DNA of 56,002 nucleotides from Anaerolineae bacterium (GCA_022843745.1 JALHNB010000024.1:1-56002); one strand, 5' to 3'; shown: positions 17,857 through 26,812, numbered from the stretch's first letter. A program made the numbers and translations. The notes: generated from the letters alone by a model not told the origin.

Positions 17857-18765
17857 TCAGATGATGCGCTGACCGAACAGGCTGGCAGCAAGGCCAACAG
17901 CGATCTCCGCCGTGTAATTAAAGGTATCGAGAATAGGGTTTACCTCGACAATATCCATCGAGCGCACACGCCCGTCATCCGCCAGCATTTCCAGTAACAG
18001 GTGGGCTTCGCGATAATTCAGGCCGCCCTGAACAGGTGTACCGACACCAGGTGCAACCGTCGGATCGAGCGAATCCATATCAAAACTGACGTGTATAGCC
18101 TCAACATCGCCAAGCGTCTCTAAAGCGCTTCGGACGACATTCGCCATGCCATCCTCATCAATGTCGCGCATGGTCATGACTTTGATGCCACTTTCGCGCA
18201 GCGCGATACGTTCTTCAAAATCCAGGTCGCGCGTACCAATCATGACGATCTGGTCAGGCTTGAGACGACGCTCGCCAATCGACAATATACTTGGCCCTTG
18301 CCCCATCAATGAAGTTACGACCATACCGTGAATATTGCCGGATGGAGATGTTTTTGGGGTATTAAAATCACCGTGAGCATCGACCCAGATCACGCCTACT
18401 TTGTCACCACGATGGAGCGCACCCGATATGCTGCCTATGGAGATGCTGTGATCGCCGCCCAGGAAAATCGCATCTTCATTGGCGCGAACACTTTTGAGCA
18501 TCGCGTCGTGGATTTCCTGCGCGACAGCCGCAATCGCCGACATGTGATGCGTGGAATGCCCCTCAAACGTCTCGTCAGCCGCGATCTGTTCACTCACAGG
18601 CGCATTGATATTACCCGCGTCATAGACCGTCCAGCCCAGATTTTCCAGGCGGCTTTGCAGACCCGCGTAACGGATGGCGCTTGGCCCCATATCGACACCG
18701 CGCCGACTCTGCCCCAAATCCATCGGCACGCCGTAAATCCGCACCGGGCAGGCGGTTCTCGTCAT
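17857..18765 (-). CDS. rocF: Arginase (ureohydrolase family)
   Basis: 302 residues, usual arginase length. Mn2+ ligands are visible in [29 protein letters not shown] and SFDMDSLDP. The [10 protein letters not shown] segment is typical of arginase rather than agmatinase, so it probably splits arginine to ornithine and urea in the cytosol. The start ATG lies 5 nt after the tatC stop, so it is the distal gene of a nusB-tatB-tatC-arginase operon on the minus strand. No urease or ornithine aminotransferase is nearby. Confidence 0.88.
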   Translation of the reverse strand: MTRTACPVRIYGVPMDLGQSRRGVDMGPSAIRYAGLQSRLENLGWTVYDAGNINAPVSEQIAADETFEGHSTHHMSAIAAVAQEIHDAMLKSVRANEDAIFLGGDHSISIGSISGALHRGDKVGVIWVDAHGDFNTPKTSPSGNIHGMVVTSLMGQGPSILSIGERRLKPDQIVMIGTRDLDFEERIALRESGIKVMTMRDIDEDGMANVVRSALETLGDVEAIHVSFDMDSLDPTVAPGVGTPVQGGLNYREAHLLLEMLADDGRVRSMDIVEVNPILDTFNYTAEIAVGLAASLFGQRII

Positions 18766-18770
18766 ATCCG

Positions 18771-19661
18771 TTAGCCTACCGGCTCGTCTTCGATACGAGC
18801 GATACGGCGGGCAATAAACACCAGCACAATACTGAGGGCGTACAAAACCATCAACGGCCCCATCACCAGAAACATATTGACCGGGTCAATCGTCGGCGTA
18901 ATCAAAGCCGCGGCTATCGCTGCGCCAATGACAGCGATTCGCCAGTTGCGAATCAACGGCCACACACTGACGACACCAATCAAACCCAGTACAAAAAAGA
19001 CCAGCGGCGTCTCGAACGCCGCGCCCATCCAGAAAATCAGCGAGGTGATAAAGCTCAGATACAGATCAGCCGTCCATTCAGGCTTAAACAATGTTGCCTG
19101 GAAACCTTCCAGAAAGCCGAGCGCGGGTGGCATCAAAACAAACCAGGCGAACGCTACACCGATCAAGAACAAGAGCATGACTGCCGGGAGCGACAGCATG
19201 ACGAGTCGCTTTTCCTTGCGCGTCAGCCCAGGGAAAATGAACATCAACAGTTGATAGGTCACGGTTGGAACAGCGATAATCGCGCCAATCGTCAAGGCCA
19301 CACGGAAATAGGCGACAACGCCGCCCGTTGGCCCCAGACTCACCAGACGGCAGTCATTATCGCTGACAACCGCGCTATTGGACTCATCTGTCTGGATGAC
19401 ATTATCCCGCACAGCCTCGCAGTACGGCTGAACCAGATATTCAAGTGCAGGCTGCGCGGCGGCAATACCGATTAAAGTGCCAATAACTAACGCGATAGCG
19501 GCGCGTGTGATTCGCTTTCTAAGTTCGTCGAGATGATCGAAGAAGCCCATCCGGGCGCCTTCGCCATCATCGTCTGGCAGCAGATTTTCAAGTTCGTCCT
19601 CGATAGGGCCAGGGGGCGGAGGAGATTTCGCTGAACTTCCTGGTAAACGTAGTTTTGCCAC
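18771..19661 (-). CDS. tatC: Sec-independent protein translocase TatC
   Basis: 296 residues with six membrane segments. The core starts at [17 protein letters not shown] (about residue 38) with the conserved E of the first periplasmic/cytoplasmic transition, and ends with two tightly spaced helices and an Arg-rich tail. An extra N-terminal Pro/Asp/Glu-rich extension of about 37 residues precedes it. TatC binds the twin-arginine signal and forms the export site with TatA/B. It begins with GTG 2 nt after the tatB-like stop, preceded by GGGGAAG. Confidence 0.92.
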   Translation of the reverse strand: MAKLRLPGSSAKSPPPPGPIEDELENLLPDDDGEGARMGFFDHLDELRKRITRAAIALVIGTLIGIAAAQPALEYLVQPYCEAVRDNVIQTDESNSAVVSDNDCRLVSLGPTGGVVAYFRVALTIGAIIAVPTVTYQLLMFIFPGLTRKEKRLVMLSLPAVMLLFLIGVAFAWFVLMPPALGFLEGFQATLFKPEWTADLYLSFITSLIFWMGAAFETPLVFFVLGLIGVVSVWPLIRNWRIAVIGAAIAAALITPTIDPVNMFLVMGPLMVLYALSIVLVFIARRIARIEDEPVG

Positions 19662-19663
19662 AG

Positions 19664-20308
19664 TTAATTCTTCCCCTGGTCATCTTTCTTTTTGCCAGAC
19701 CACGTGCCAAAATCCGGCTTGTCGTTATTCTGAGCGCCTGACCATGTACCAAAACTCGGCGTATTTCCAGCAGGCGGCTTGGGCTTTGTGACGGATGGCG
19801 GCGTAAATGTTTTCGGCTTGCTGGCAACCGGTGTCGTTTTCGGCTTGGCAACTGGAGTTGTCGTCGTTTTTGGTTTAGCAACCGGAGTCGTGGTCGTTGC
19901 AGGCTTGGCAACCGTGTCAAGTTTCTCTTTAACCGCAGCGCCATTACTCTTGACGGTTGAATTGGCTGCTGTCGCGGCGGCGGTAGTGGTTGACTTAATC
20001 TGGTTGACCTCGGTTGTGGCCTTATCCATCGTCTCTTTAACCGGGCGGGTGACGCTTTCCATCGCCTTTCCGATTTGTTGATTCAGATTGCCGCGTGTCG
20101 GAATATCTTTGGGTATCTGAATCCCAACCCCAGCGTCATCAAATTCCTTCTGAATCACATCCACCGTCTCTGACCACATCGCCCGGAACTTGGCGACATA
20201 CTGCCCCAGGATATACGCCCAGTGAATCATACGCTTCGGCCCGGCAACCAGGAGCATAATCAGCAAAATTGCCAATAATTCCCAGCCACCTATTCCCAGA
20301 ATATTCAT
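19664..20308 (-). CDS. TatA/TatB-like translocase subunit with long Lys/Pro/Thr tail
   Basis: 214 residues. The N-terminal hydrophobic helix and following amphipathic helix (MNILGIGGWELLAILLIMLL, VAGPKRM, VAKFRAMW) define the TatA/B family. The tail is unusual: a long Ala/Thr/Lys/Pro-rich stretch with tandem PVAKPKTTTT units and two FGTWSG repeats near the C-terminus. Adjacency to tatC supports a TatB role, though Chloroflexota may use one protein for both. It overlaps nusB by 4 nt and is membrane-anchored with a cytosolic tail. Confidence 0.85.
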   Translation of the reverse strand: MNILGIGGWELLAILLIMLLVAGPKRMIHWAYILGQYVAKFRAMWSETVDVIQKEFDDAGVGIQIPKDIPTRGNLNQQIGKAMESVTRPVKETMDKATTEVNQIKSTTTAAATAANSTVKSNGAAVKEKLDTVAKPATTTTPVAKPKTTTTPVAKPKTTPVASKPKTFTPPSVTKPKPPAGNTPSFGTWSGAQNNDKPDFGTWSGKKKDDQGKN

Positions 20309-20838
20309 TCGGCTGCCTCCTGGCCTTCAGTAAGCATTTTTCGCAGCACATCAATATTGGCTGCCAGTTTACCGAGAACCCCATTTACAAACGTTGTCGA
20401 GTTATCTGCGCCGAACAGCTTTGCCAGACTCACGGCTTCATCAACCGCCGCGCCTGTCGGAGTCGATGGCACATGCGCCAATTCATAGATCGCCATGCGC
20501 AAAATATTTCGGTCAATAATCGCCACCTGGTCAAGCGGCCACTCCGTAGCGTACAACCGTATAACACGATCCATACGCTCACGATTTGCGAGGACACCAT
20601 TCACCAGTAAGCGCACAAAACGCGCTGGTTTGTTCTCTAGTTCCTGCGCCATTAAACGCGCCTCAATTACCATCTCGGCATTATGGTTGGTGCAATCCAA
20701 TTCATAGAGGATTTGCAACGCGATACGCCGGGCAAGGCTACGCTCTGTCATCGGTGCTTCGTGCTCAATCACCTCGACAGTTACTTCATCCTCTGGATTC
20801 ATGTTTGGCAGATCGATCACAACACTCTTCCGTAACAT
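20305..20838 (-). CDS. nusB: Transcription antitermination factor NusB
   Basis: 177 residues. The all-helical NusB fold is recognised by RRIALQILYELD, IDRNILRMAIYEL, VDEAVSLAKLFGADNSTTFVNGVLGKL. NusB with NusE (S10) binds boxA RNA and promotes antitermination in rRNA operons. An N-terminal extension of about 35 residues precedes the usual start; internal ATG codons (residues 13 and 30) are alternatives because no clear ribosome site marks the first ATG. It heads the tat-arginase operon and is divergent from the small-gene operon. Confidence 0.9.
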   Translation of the reverse strand: MLRKSVVIDLPNMNPEDEVTVEVIEHEAPMTERSLARRIALQILYELDCTNHNAEMVIEARLMAQELENKPARFVRLLVNGVLANRERMDRVIRLYATEWPLDQVAIIDRNILRMAIYELAHVPSTPTGAAVDEAVSLAKLFGADNSTTFVNGVLGKLAANIDVLRKMLTEGQEAAE

Positions 20839-20883
20839 ACATACGCGTCACAAGTTTACTTCAGATTTCATCGTTTGACTACG

Positions 20884-20968
20884 GAAAAGGCAATTTCGCT
20901 AGAGAAAAGGCAAACGGAATTCAACCCCTAAAAAAAGGGGAGTTGACATACAACCTGTAATTATGATA
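20884..20968 (+). promoter_or_regulatory. Promoter region of the small-gene operon
   Basis: A consensus -35 TTGACA lies at 20943-20948, with -10 candidates ATAAAG or TAAAGT 17-18 bp later. Upstream are two direct copies of GAAAAGGCAA (20884-20893 and 20904-20913), exactly 20 bp apart, and a CCCCT/AGGGG inverted repeat (20925-20940) touching the -35. Same-face spacing of the direct repeats suggests activator sites; this is inferred. Confidence 0.55.
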
Positions 20969-21022
20969 AAGTGTTCAACGTTGTATGAAATTCAAACCCC
21001 TTTAGAAAGGAGAAGACGCAAT

Positions 21023-21103
21023 ATGTTGATTTATCCCGTTATCGGAATCGCACCCGCTACTGCCCGTCGTGTTTCCGGTTTTATTGCGTCTGCTCGCTGC
21101 TAA
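21023..21103 (+). CDS. 26-residue leader peptide or small protein
   Basis: ATG at 21023 follows AAAGGAG with about 10-nt spacing. It opens 26 codons (MLIYPVIGIAPATARR... ending SARC) before TAA. The promoter lies about 60 bp upstream and an intrinsic terminator 28 bp downstream. This arrangement is typical of a leader peptide controlling attenuation of the genes that follow, or of an independent micro-protein. The final CTCGCTG of the coding region can pair with parts of the terminator arm, which would permit attenuation. No family was recognised. Confidence 0.55.
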   Translation: MLIYPVIGIAPATARRVSGFIASARC

Positions 21104-21131
21104 CGACCCGTTTTTTAACAGGTAAACCAGC

Positions 21132-21162
21132 GCCGCGAGTGGACATCCCTCGCGGCTTTTTA
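21132..21162 (+). terminator. Terminator/attenuator after the leader peptide
   Basis: GCCGCGAG (21132-21139) pairs perfectly with CTCGCGGC (21149-21156), followed by TTTTTATT. It separates the leader peptide from the three small genes, so full-length transcripts need read-through. Confidence 0.8.
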
Positions 21163-21314
21163 TTGTGCTAACCGTGAGGATTGCTTACCAGCTCATGGTT
21201 TTTTTGTGCCTACATGAAAAGGCCAGAACAAACCAGGAGATGGCATTAGGGGGCAAAGTGCAAATTCTTTGCCAACGGAAAACAGCCGTCATTGATCTAT
21301 GAAAGAAAAAGCAA

Positions 21315-21542
21315 ATGTCACACCTACAGTCGATGGATTTCCAGTTTAACCAGCAGCACCGCGCCGAGCTTATCCGAGAAGCCGAACAACGCCACCTTGC
21401 GAATATTGCGATGGCCGACAACTCACGAACCAACAGCACTTTACAAATACTGTTGAACAAAGCAGGTCGCGGCCTCGTAGTAATTGGTGAGCGCTTGCAG
21501 GAACAATCCGCCGAGATGAATCCGGCATTCAAACAAAACTGA
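21315..21542 (+). CDS. Small protein, paralogue A of a tandem pair (unknown function)
   Basis: 75 residues, charged and helical, without signal peptide or membrane segment. Its core REAEQRHL...STLQILLNKAG...VIGERLQEQ aligns with REAKNNRL...NPVLHSVLAALG...ELGSRLQES of the next gene, so the two arose by duplication. A weak purine-rich ribosome site precedes ATG 21315; an internal ATG at 21333 is possible. Conservation between the paralogues supports real coding. No family was recognised. Confidence 0.65.
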   Translation: MSHLQSMDFQFNQQHRAELIREAEQRHLANIAMADNSRTNSTLQILLNKAGRGLVVIGERLQEQSAEMNPAFKQN

Positions 21543-21563
21543 TCGAAGCACAGGGGCAATATC

Positions 21564-21788
21564 ATGAACAATAACAATTTCGAACTCAGCAAATACCGTA
21601 TGCAGCAGTTCGAACGTGAAGCAAAAAATAACCGGCTGGTGCGTGAAGCACGCTCCGGCAACCAATCAACGAATCCCGTTTTACATTCCGTCCTGGCGGC
21701 GCTAGGCGAACAACTCGTCGAACTGGGTTCACGTCTGCAAGAAAGCAACGAGCAAAACGCTCGTGTGCCAAAATTTGAAGTGCGCTAA
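21564..21788 (+). CDS. Small protein, paralogue B of a tandem pair (unknown function)
   Basis: 74 residues, starting at ATG 21564 after an AGGGG site. It is 21 bp downstream of paralogue A and similar to it over the central 45 residues: a basic helix, a short polar break, then a Leu-rich amphipathic helix ending RLQES. The pattern would suit a small nucleic-acid- or membrane-associated factor, but no function can be named. It is the middle gene of the three-gene operon. Confidence 0.68.
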   Translation: MNNNNFELSKYRMQQFEREAKNNRLVREARSGNQSTNPVLHSVLAALGEQLVELGSRLQESNEQNARVPKFEVR

Positions 21789-21828
21789 CCTGCGCCTGAA
21801 GTAACAAAGTCTGGAGCAACAAAGAACT

Positions 21829-21981
21829 ATGAATATGTATCTGAACACCATCAATCCAAACCAGGATGCAGAAAATCCGCGCAAAGCGGAGAAGCAGCGG
21901 CTCGTCCATGTGAAGGCGCGGAAACGGCAGACACCGCGCCTCATCAAGACCATCGCGATGTTTCTAACATCACATCGCTAA
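21829..21981 (+). CDS. Very basic 50-residue protein, last gene of the small-gene operon
   Basis: ATG at 21829, with GGAG about 12 nt upstream. The 50-residue product has a polar N-terminal third and a strongly basic remainder (KQRLVHVKARKRQTPRLIK), suggesting RNA, DNA or phosphate binding. It ends 3 bp before a strong terminator, which supports expression as part of the operon. No family was recognised. Confidence 0.5.
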   Translation: MNMYLNTINPNQDAENPRKAEKQRLVHVKARKRQTPRLIKTIAMFLTSHR

Positions 21982-21984
21982 GAT

Positions 21985-22026
21985 CACAGCGGAGTGGGGA
22001 TTTCCCCACCCCTGTGGTTTTTTTAT
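21985..22026 (+). terminator. Intrinsic terminator of the small-gene operon
   Basis: CACAG pairs with CTGTG and, inside it, GTGGGG (21994-21999) pairs with CCCCAC. The stem is followed by GTTTTTTTA at 22017-22025. Confidence 0.85.
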
Positions 22027-22131
22027 TGATCCCATAATCAAACCATCTCCTATCCCTACCCGCTGGCACAGTATTCCGCAATCAGGCTAAACTAGAAAAC
22101 CGTCATTTTCCACAAGGGTGCTGCTCGATTC

Positions 22132-24486
22132 ATGCGCCTCGTTTACATCGCCCTCGGCTGGGCAGCGGGCGTTATCCTGGCTGCCAACAATACCAGCGGC
22201 TCTCCCACCATTTCGCTAATCTGGTTGGTGCTGTTTGGTTTGTCGCTGATAAGCCTGTGGCTAGCAGACTCCACGCAGCGCTGGCTCATGATCGTGCTGG
22301 TGGCATTGACGTTAGGCGGGCTGCGCATGTCGTTTGTCTCTGTGACCAGCGATGTCGCGCAATACAATAATCTGGGCGGTTTGACCATTGAGGGAATCGT
22401 GACTGCCGAGCCGGACGTGCGCGATGATCGAATTTTGCTGCGCGTGGATGCCGAAACGGTCACTCGTGTCGGGCAGACATTTCTCACAAGCGGCTCAGTA
22501 TTGGTACAAGCACCGCCTACATCCGATGTGCGCTTCGGAGATCGTGTCGCCGCGACAGGTATGCTCATTACGCCCGCAGAATCCGACACGTTTTCATATG
22601 CCGATTTTCTCGCACGTGGCGGCGTGTTCAGCATCATGACCAACACAGCCATTGAGACACTTTCCAGCGGTCACGGAAACCCTTTTTACACGACATTGAT
22701 TGACTTCAAAATGCAGGCACAGAATTTCATCGCTCAAAATCTGCCGGAGCCGAGTGCTGCCCTGCTCACCGGAATTCTACTTGGCAACCAACGCGGCATC
22801 GCGCCGGAAGTCGATGATGCCTTCAGCGCTGTCGGCGCATCGCACGTCGTCGCCATCAGCGGTTTCAATATGGCGATCCTCAGCGGCGTGATCGTCGGCA
22901 CACTGGAACGACTGCGGGTGCGCAGAAGCTGGGCAGCGCTGATCGCCATCGGCTTTATCGGCGTTTACACGCTGCTGGTGGGCGCGAATGCTGCTGTGGT
23001 ACGCGCCGCGATTATGAGCAGTATGCTGGTAATCGGCGCGTTGATCCGGCGCAAAACCTATGTCCCGGCATCACTGGCGTTTGTCGCCCTGCTCCTGTCC
23101 ATGCAAAATCCCCTCGTGCTATGGGATGTCAGTTTTCAATTGAGTTTTTTCGCTACGATGGGACTCGCGCTCTTTGCTGATCCACTTTCCAGGCGCTTCA
23201 ATAAATTCCTGACACGCATTTTTACGCGAAACATCGCCGCGCGGTTAAGTGATTTTCTGACTGAGCCGCTGATCGTGTCGATTGCGGCGCAAATCACGAC
23301 TCTGCCGCTGATCCTCATTTATTTCGGGCGTTTGTCGCCAGTCTCGCTCCTGGTCAATTTATTGATTATTCCCATACAGGCTGCCCTCTTGATTCTGGGG
23401 ATTGTAGCGACTCTCGTGGCATTCGTGGCACCCGTTATCGCGCAAATCATCTACTGGTTCGACCTGATCCTGTTATCGTGGACGATTGGGGTCGTGCGCC
23501 TGTTCGCGCGGCTGCCGTTTGCGAATGTCGAATTTCACGTTGATCCGCGACTGATTATCCTGTTTTTCGCAGTCTTGATAGGAGGAGCGATGATACAGGC
23601 GACTCAACCGACCTGGGCGCAGTGGCTGGCGCGGCAAATCCGGCGACGTGCGGTACTCAGCGCGACGGCTTTTAGCGGTGTTTCGATCTTCGTTCTTATG
23701 GGCGCTCTTATCACCAGCCGACCAGACGGAAATCTGCACGTCTGGTTTCTGGATATGGGCCACAGCAACGCGATTCTGGTACAAACCCCACGCGGGGCGC
23801 ATATTCTGGTTGATGGCGGACGTTTCCCATCGCGCCTGTTGACCGCGCTCGGCGAAAGACTGCCTTTTACGGATCGTGAGATCGAAATGCTGATCATTAC
23901 GCAGCCAGACGAATTTGATACAGGCGCATTGGCCTCGGTTCTGGAGCGCTATGATGTGAATGTCGTCCTGACCAACGGGCAGCCGAATCTGAGCGAAGCC
24001 TATGCCAATCTACAGGCGCGACTCGTAGAATCCGAGGTTGTCACCGTGCGGGCTGGCTCCAGCGTCGAATTTGACGATGGTGTGGGACTGGAAATTTTGC
24101 ATCCTCAGCGACAGCCGGAAATCAGCGACTCGCTCAACGATCAGGCGCTTGTGCTGCGTTTAAACTATGGCGATGCTTCATTTTTGCTCACCGCCGACCT
24201 CAGCCGCGAAGCCCAATCCGAATTAATAATCGAGGGTCAGTGGCCGCTGGCAACTGTTTTCCAGCTACCGCTGCATGGTGCAGCACGTTCGCTTGGCGAA
24301 GGATTTCTCAGTGCTGTGCAGCCACAAGTCGTTGTACTCGAAAGCGATCGCGCAAACCGCAATGGCGATCCCGATGGCGACATTCTGACGATGATCGAAA
24401 ATATCCCGCTTTTCCGAACTGACCAGGGTGGGACAATTCATATGTGGACAGATGGGCATGAATTGCAGATCGCGCAGCAATCGTAA
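22132..24486 (+). CDS. comEC: ComEC/Rec2-family competence protein with degenerate metallo-beta-lactamase domain
   Basis: 784 residues in ComEC order: N-terminal OB-like DUF4131 region (to about 200), the multi-helix competence channel with VVAISGFNMAIL (about 240), and a C-terminal metallo-beta-lactamase-like domain (about 530-784). ComEC carries single-stranded DNA across the membrane during transformation. The nuclease-type HxHxDH motif is lost: the matching site near 587-597 reads ITQPDEFDTGA, and later His positions are also changed (PLHGA, NRNGDPDG). The protein may transport DNA without cutting it. No other competence genes are nearby. Confidence 0.88.
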   Translation: MRLVYIALGWAAGVILAANNTSGSPTISLIWLVLFGLSLISLWLADSTQRWLMIVLVALTLGGLRMSFVSVTSDVAQYNNLGGLTIEGIVTAEPDVRDDRILLRVDAETVTRVGQTFLTSGSVLVQAPPTSDVRFGDRVAATGMLITPAESDTFSYADFLARGGVFSIMTNTAIETLSSGHGNPFYTTLIDFKMQAQNFIAQNLPEPSAALLTGILLGNQRGIAPEVDDAFSAVGASHVVAISGFNMAILSGVIVGTLERLRVRRSWAALIAIGFIGVYTLLVGANAAVVRAAIMSSMLVIGALIRRKTYVPASLAFVALLLSMQNPLVLWDVSFQLSFFATMGLALFADPLSRRFNKFLTRIFTRNIAARLSDFLTEPLIVSIAAQITTLPLILIYFGRLSPVSLLVNLLIIPIQAALLILGIVATLVAFVAPVIAQIIYWFDLILLSWTIGVVRLFARLPFANVEFHVDPRLIILFFAVLIGGAMIQATQPTWAQWLARQIRRRAVLSATAFSGVSIFVLMGALITSRPDGNLHVWFLDMGHSNAILVQTPRGAHILVDGGRFPSRLLTALGERLPFTDREIEMLIITQPDEFDTGALASVLERYDVNVVLTNGQPNLSEAYANLQARLVESEVVTVRAGSSVEFDDGVGLEILHPQRQPEISDSLNDQALVLRLNYGDASFLLTADLSREAQSELIIEGQWPLATVFQLPLHGAARSLGEGFLSAVQPQVVVLESDRANRNGDPDGDILTMIENIPLFRTDQGGTIHMWTDGHELQIAQQS

Positions 24487-24664
24487 ACACGTTATGTCTT
24501 GTGCGAGTCCACTACAAAAGTCTCCAAGAATTCTGCAACAGGCAGCGGTTATTTCCTGCCCATTTTGCGTTTCTCATCACGTCACAATTGTTTAATTTCG
24601 GTTAAGATATAAGGATGTGCTATACTGAAATTCGGGTCTGTTTCCGTCCGTCAAGGAGTCCGAC

Positions 24665-25774
24665 ATGCGCGCCTTTTTCTATCGCTTTGGGAAATTAATC
24701 TGGCGTTTTATGGTGATTTTCTCGTTCATCGTGAATATCATTCTTTTAGTGGTGCTGTTAGTCCTGGGTTTGTTGATTTTCGACATCAAAAACAACATCG
24801 CCACACCCCTCATCGCCGGATTACACAGCAGCTTCGTCGGCCTCGACAAAGCCACGATTGACTGGACGATCCCGGTAGGCTTCAATCTGCCACTTGATCT
24901 GCCAGTGCCGATTAACGCCAATACGATCACCAGTCAGGTGACGCAGATTGGCGGCGTTCCGGTGTCACCCATCGCTGGTGAAACCGTCGTGCGTCTGACC
25001 CGTGATGTACCTATTCAAATTACCGGGGCGAACATTATTGCTCCTGGCTTGACTGTTAGCGGCGCGACGGTCAACATCTCGCTGCCAGCGGGTACGGAGC
25101 TTCCGGTTGCGCTTGATCTGGCGATACGTGTTACCAGCAGTGTGCCGATCAGCACCGATGTCCGCGCGGTCATTCCACTGAACCAGACCCAACTGCACGA
25201 TGTAGCCGAAAATCTGCGCTTGTTGTTCGAGCCACTGGCACGCATCATGACCAATTTGCCCAACGATTTTGGCGGCGCAGCGCAAATGGTTAGCAATGTA
25301 TTGGCGGGGCAGCAGCAGAATCTTTTGGCCGAAAATGCCTATACCGCCAATCCCTGGCCAGGCTTTTCACGCACTGCCGGGTTTGGTTATTCGCTGTACG
25401 GTGTCCCTGTTCCGGCGTCCAACCAGCCGATTGATACGGGCATCGTACCTATCGGCGGCATTCCCGCGCTCGATGCCCAGTTACCGGATCGCAGCCACTT
25501 GTATCAAAATGGCAGCACACCAGATCAGGTCAATGAACAGGCGATAGGTCAAATCAACAGCCAGACGGTCATCGCGCCCGCATTTTACAATGGTGGCGTA
25601 TCCGAAATTTATGAAGAAGCGCTGAACCCCTCAAGTGATAGCCAGGTTGTCCCGCCGGTCACAAATGACCAGACTAATACAGAATCACCACCTGCAAATG
25701 ACACCAGCCAGCAACCACCTCCATCATCCGGGGGTGATCTGGGTATTGTAGCAACTCCGCAGCCGGGCGGGTAA
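24665..25774 (+). CDS. Membrane-anchored protein of unknown function with Pro/Gln-rich tail
   Basis: 369 residues. A basic N-terminus and one long hydrophobic segment (about 12-42) anchor an extracytoplasmic region. The region from 60 to 200 holds repeated PVxI/PLxLP strand patterns suggestive of a beta-rich domain, then a helical stretch. The last 60 residues are Pro/Gln/Ser/Asp-rich and disordered. ATG 24665 follows AAGGAG. A possible -10 TATACT at 24621-24626 has no good -35. No family was recognised. Confidence 0.7.
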   Translation: MRAFFYRFGKLIWRFMVIFSFIVNIILLVVLLVLGLLIFDIKNNIATPLIAGLHSSFVGLDKATIDWTIPVGFNLPLDLPVPINANTITSQVTQIGGVPVSPIAGETVVRLTRDVPIQITGANIIAPGLTVSGATVNISLPAGTELPVALDLAIRVTSSVPISTDVRAVIPLNQTQLHDVAENLRLLFEPLARIMTNLPNDFGGAAQMVSNVLAGQQQNLLAENAYTANPWPGFSRTAGFGYSLYGVPVPASNQPIDTGIVPIGGIPALDAQLPDRSHLYQNGSTPDQVNEQAIGQINSQTVIAPAFYNGGVSEIYEEALNPSSDSQVVPPVTNDQTNTESPPANDTSQQPPPSSGGDLGIVATPQPGG

Positions 25775-25847
25775 GGTGCTTGAAACAGGCAAGAATTTGA
25801 ATTAGAATTTTCGCTGAACGAAGCGTGTTATTGTAAGGTAAAAAGTG

Positions 25848-26747
25848 ATGCCAAAACCAGAACCCCGGCCCAGAATTTGCGATTATGAAGGCTCGAATTA
25901 CCGGACGGAGTTCTGGGAAGGCAGAGATCGCGATTACGAAGATAAGGTCGAGCGAGTCGCGCTGCGTCGCCTGCTGCCTCCTGGAGGTCGCCGCCTGCTG
26001 GAGATCGGGGCGGGTTTCGGGCGGTTGACATCGGAATATGCTGCATATAAACAGGTCGTGCTGGTCGATTATTCGCTGTCGCAGCTCCAATATGCGCAGG
26101 AACATCTCGGCAGAACCGGGCGCTTTATCTATGTCGCCGCCGATGCTTATAAACTCCCCTTTCGCCCCGGTGTTTTCGATACCGCGACGATGATCCGTGT
26201 GATCCACCACATGGCCGATGTGCCAAAGGTGCTGGCGCAGGTTCGACGAGTCCTCGCGCCTAATTCGAGTTTCATCCTCGAACACGCCAACAAGCAAAAC
26301 CTCAAGGCAATGCTCCGTTTCGCGCTCAAAAAGCAAGCCTGGAGTCCTTACGACCTCAAGCCTGTGGAATTTGTCGAATTGAATTTTGATTTTCACCCGG
26401 AATATATGCAGCGTCAGTTGCAGTTAGCTGGATTTGCGGTTCAGCGCCGACTGCCCGTGTCATTTTTCCGCCTCGGTGCGCTCAAGAACAAACTCCCGAC
26501 TAATATGCTGGTGAGTGCGGATAGTTTGCTGCAATACACAGGTCTGCTTTACTCACCCAGCATATTTATCAAATCCAGCGCACAGCGCAGCACTGAAAAT
26601 AATGTGGATGACGCGACCATTTTCGCCTGTCCAGACACAGGTGCGCCCCTCGTCCAGCAAGGGGATACGCTTTTCTGTCGAGCAACAGGCACACGCTGGG
26701 CGATCCGCGATGGCATTTACGATTTTAAAGCGCCGCTGGAAGAGTGA
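25848..26747 (+). CDS. Class I SAM-dependent methyltransferase with Trm112-like C-terminal domain
   Basis: 299 residues. The Rossmann methyltransferase core (about 20-200) has motif I LLEIGAGFGRLT near 50-61, the acidic VDYS loop, the AADAYKLPFRPG segment and a MIRVIHHM post-motif. The last 45 residues (CPDTGAPL...LFCRATGTRWAIRDGIYDF) resemble a Trm112-type zinc-ribbon-like domain with two Cys. Such fusions methylate small molecules, proteins or RNA; the substrate is unknown. ATG 25848 is preceded by an in-frame GTG at 25845, closer to the AAGG site, so the start may be one codon earlier. Confidence 0.82.
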   Translation: MPKPEPRPRICDYEGSNYRTEFWEGRDRDYEDKVERVALRRLLPPGGRRLLEIGAGFGRLTSEYAAYKQVVLVDYSLSQLQYAQEHLGRTGRFIYVAADAYKLPFRPGVFDTATMIRVIHHMADVPKVLAQVRRVLAPNSSFILEHANKQNLKAMLRFALKKQAWSPYDLKPVEFVELNFDFHPEYMQRQLQLAGFAVQRRLPVSFFRLGALKNKLPTNMLVSADSLLQYTGLLYSPSIFIKSSAQRSTENNVDDATIFACPDTGAPLVQQGDTLFCRATGTRWAIRDGIYDFKAPLEE

Positions 26748-26750
26748 AAA

Positions 26751-26785
26751 TCAGCTTTTAGCGGTTAGCGATTAGCTTTTAGCGA
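26751..26785 (+). repeat. Heptameric tandem repeat after the methyltransferase gene
   Basis: Five in-phase 7-mers: TCAGCTT, TTAGCGG, TTAGCGA, TTAGCTT, TTAGCGA, starting three bases after the stop codon. Confidence 0.7.
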
Positions 26786-26812
26786 TTAAATCGGGCAAGG
26801 TAGCATCAGGCT

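Noticed and set aside
19779-20081. Plus-strand Val/Gly-rich frame opposite the TatB-like gene
   Set aside because: It is the antisense reading of the PVAKPKTTTT repeats.
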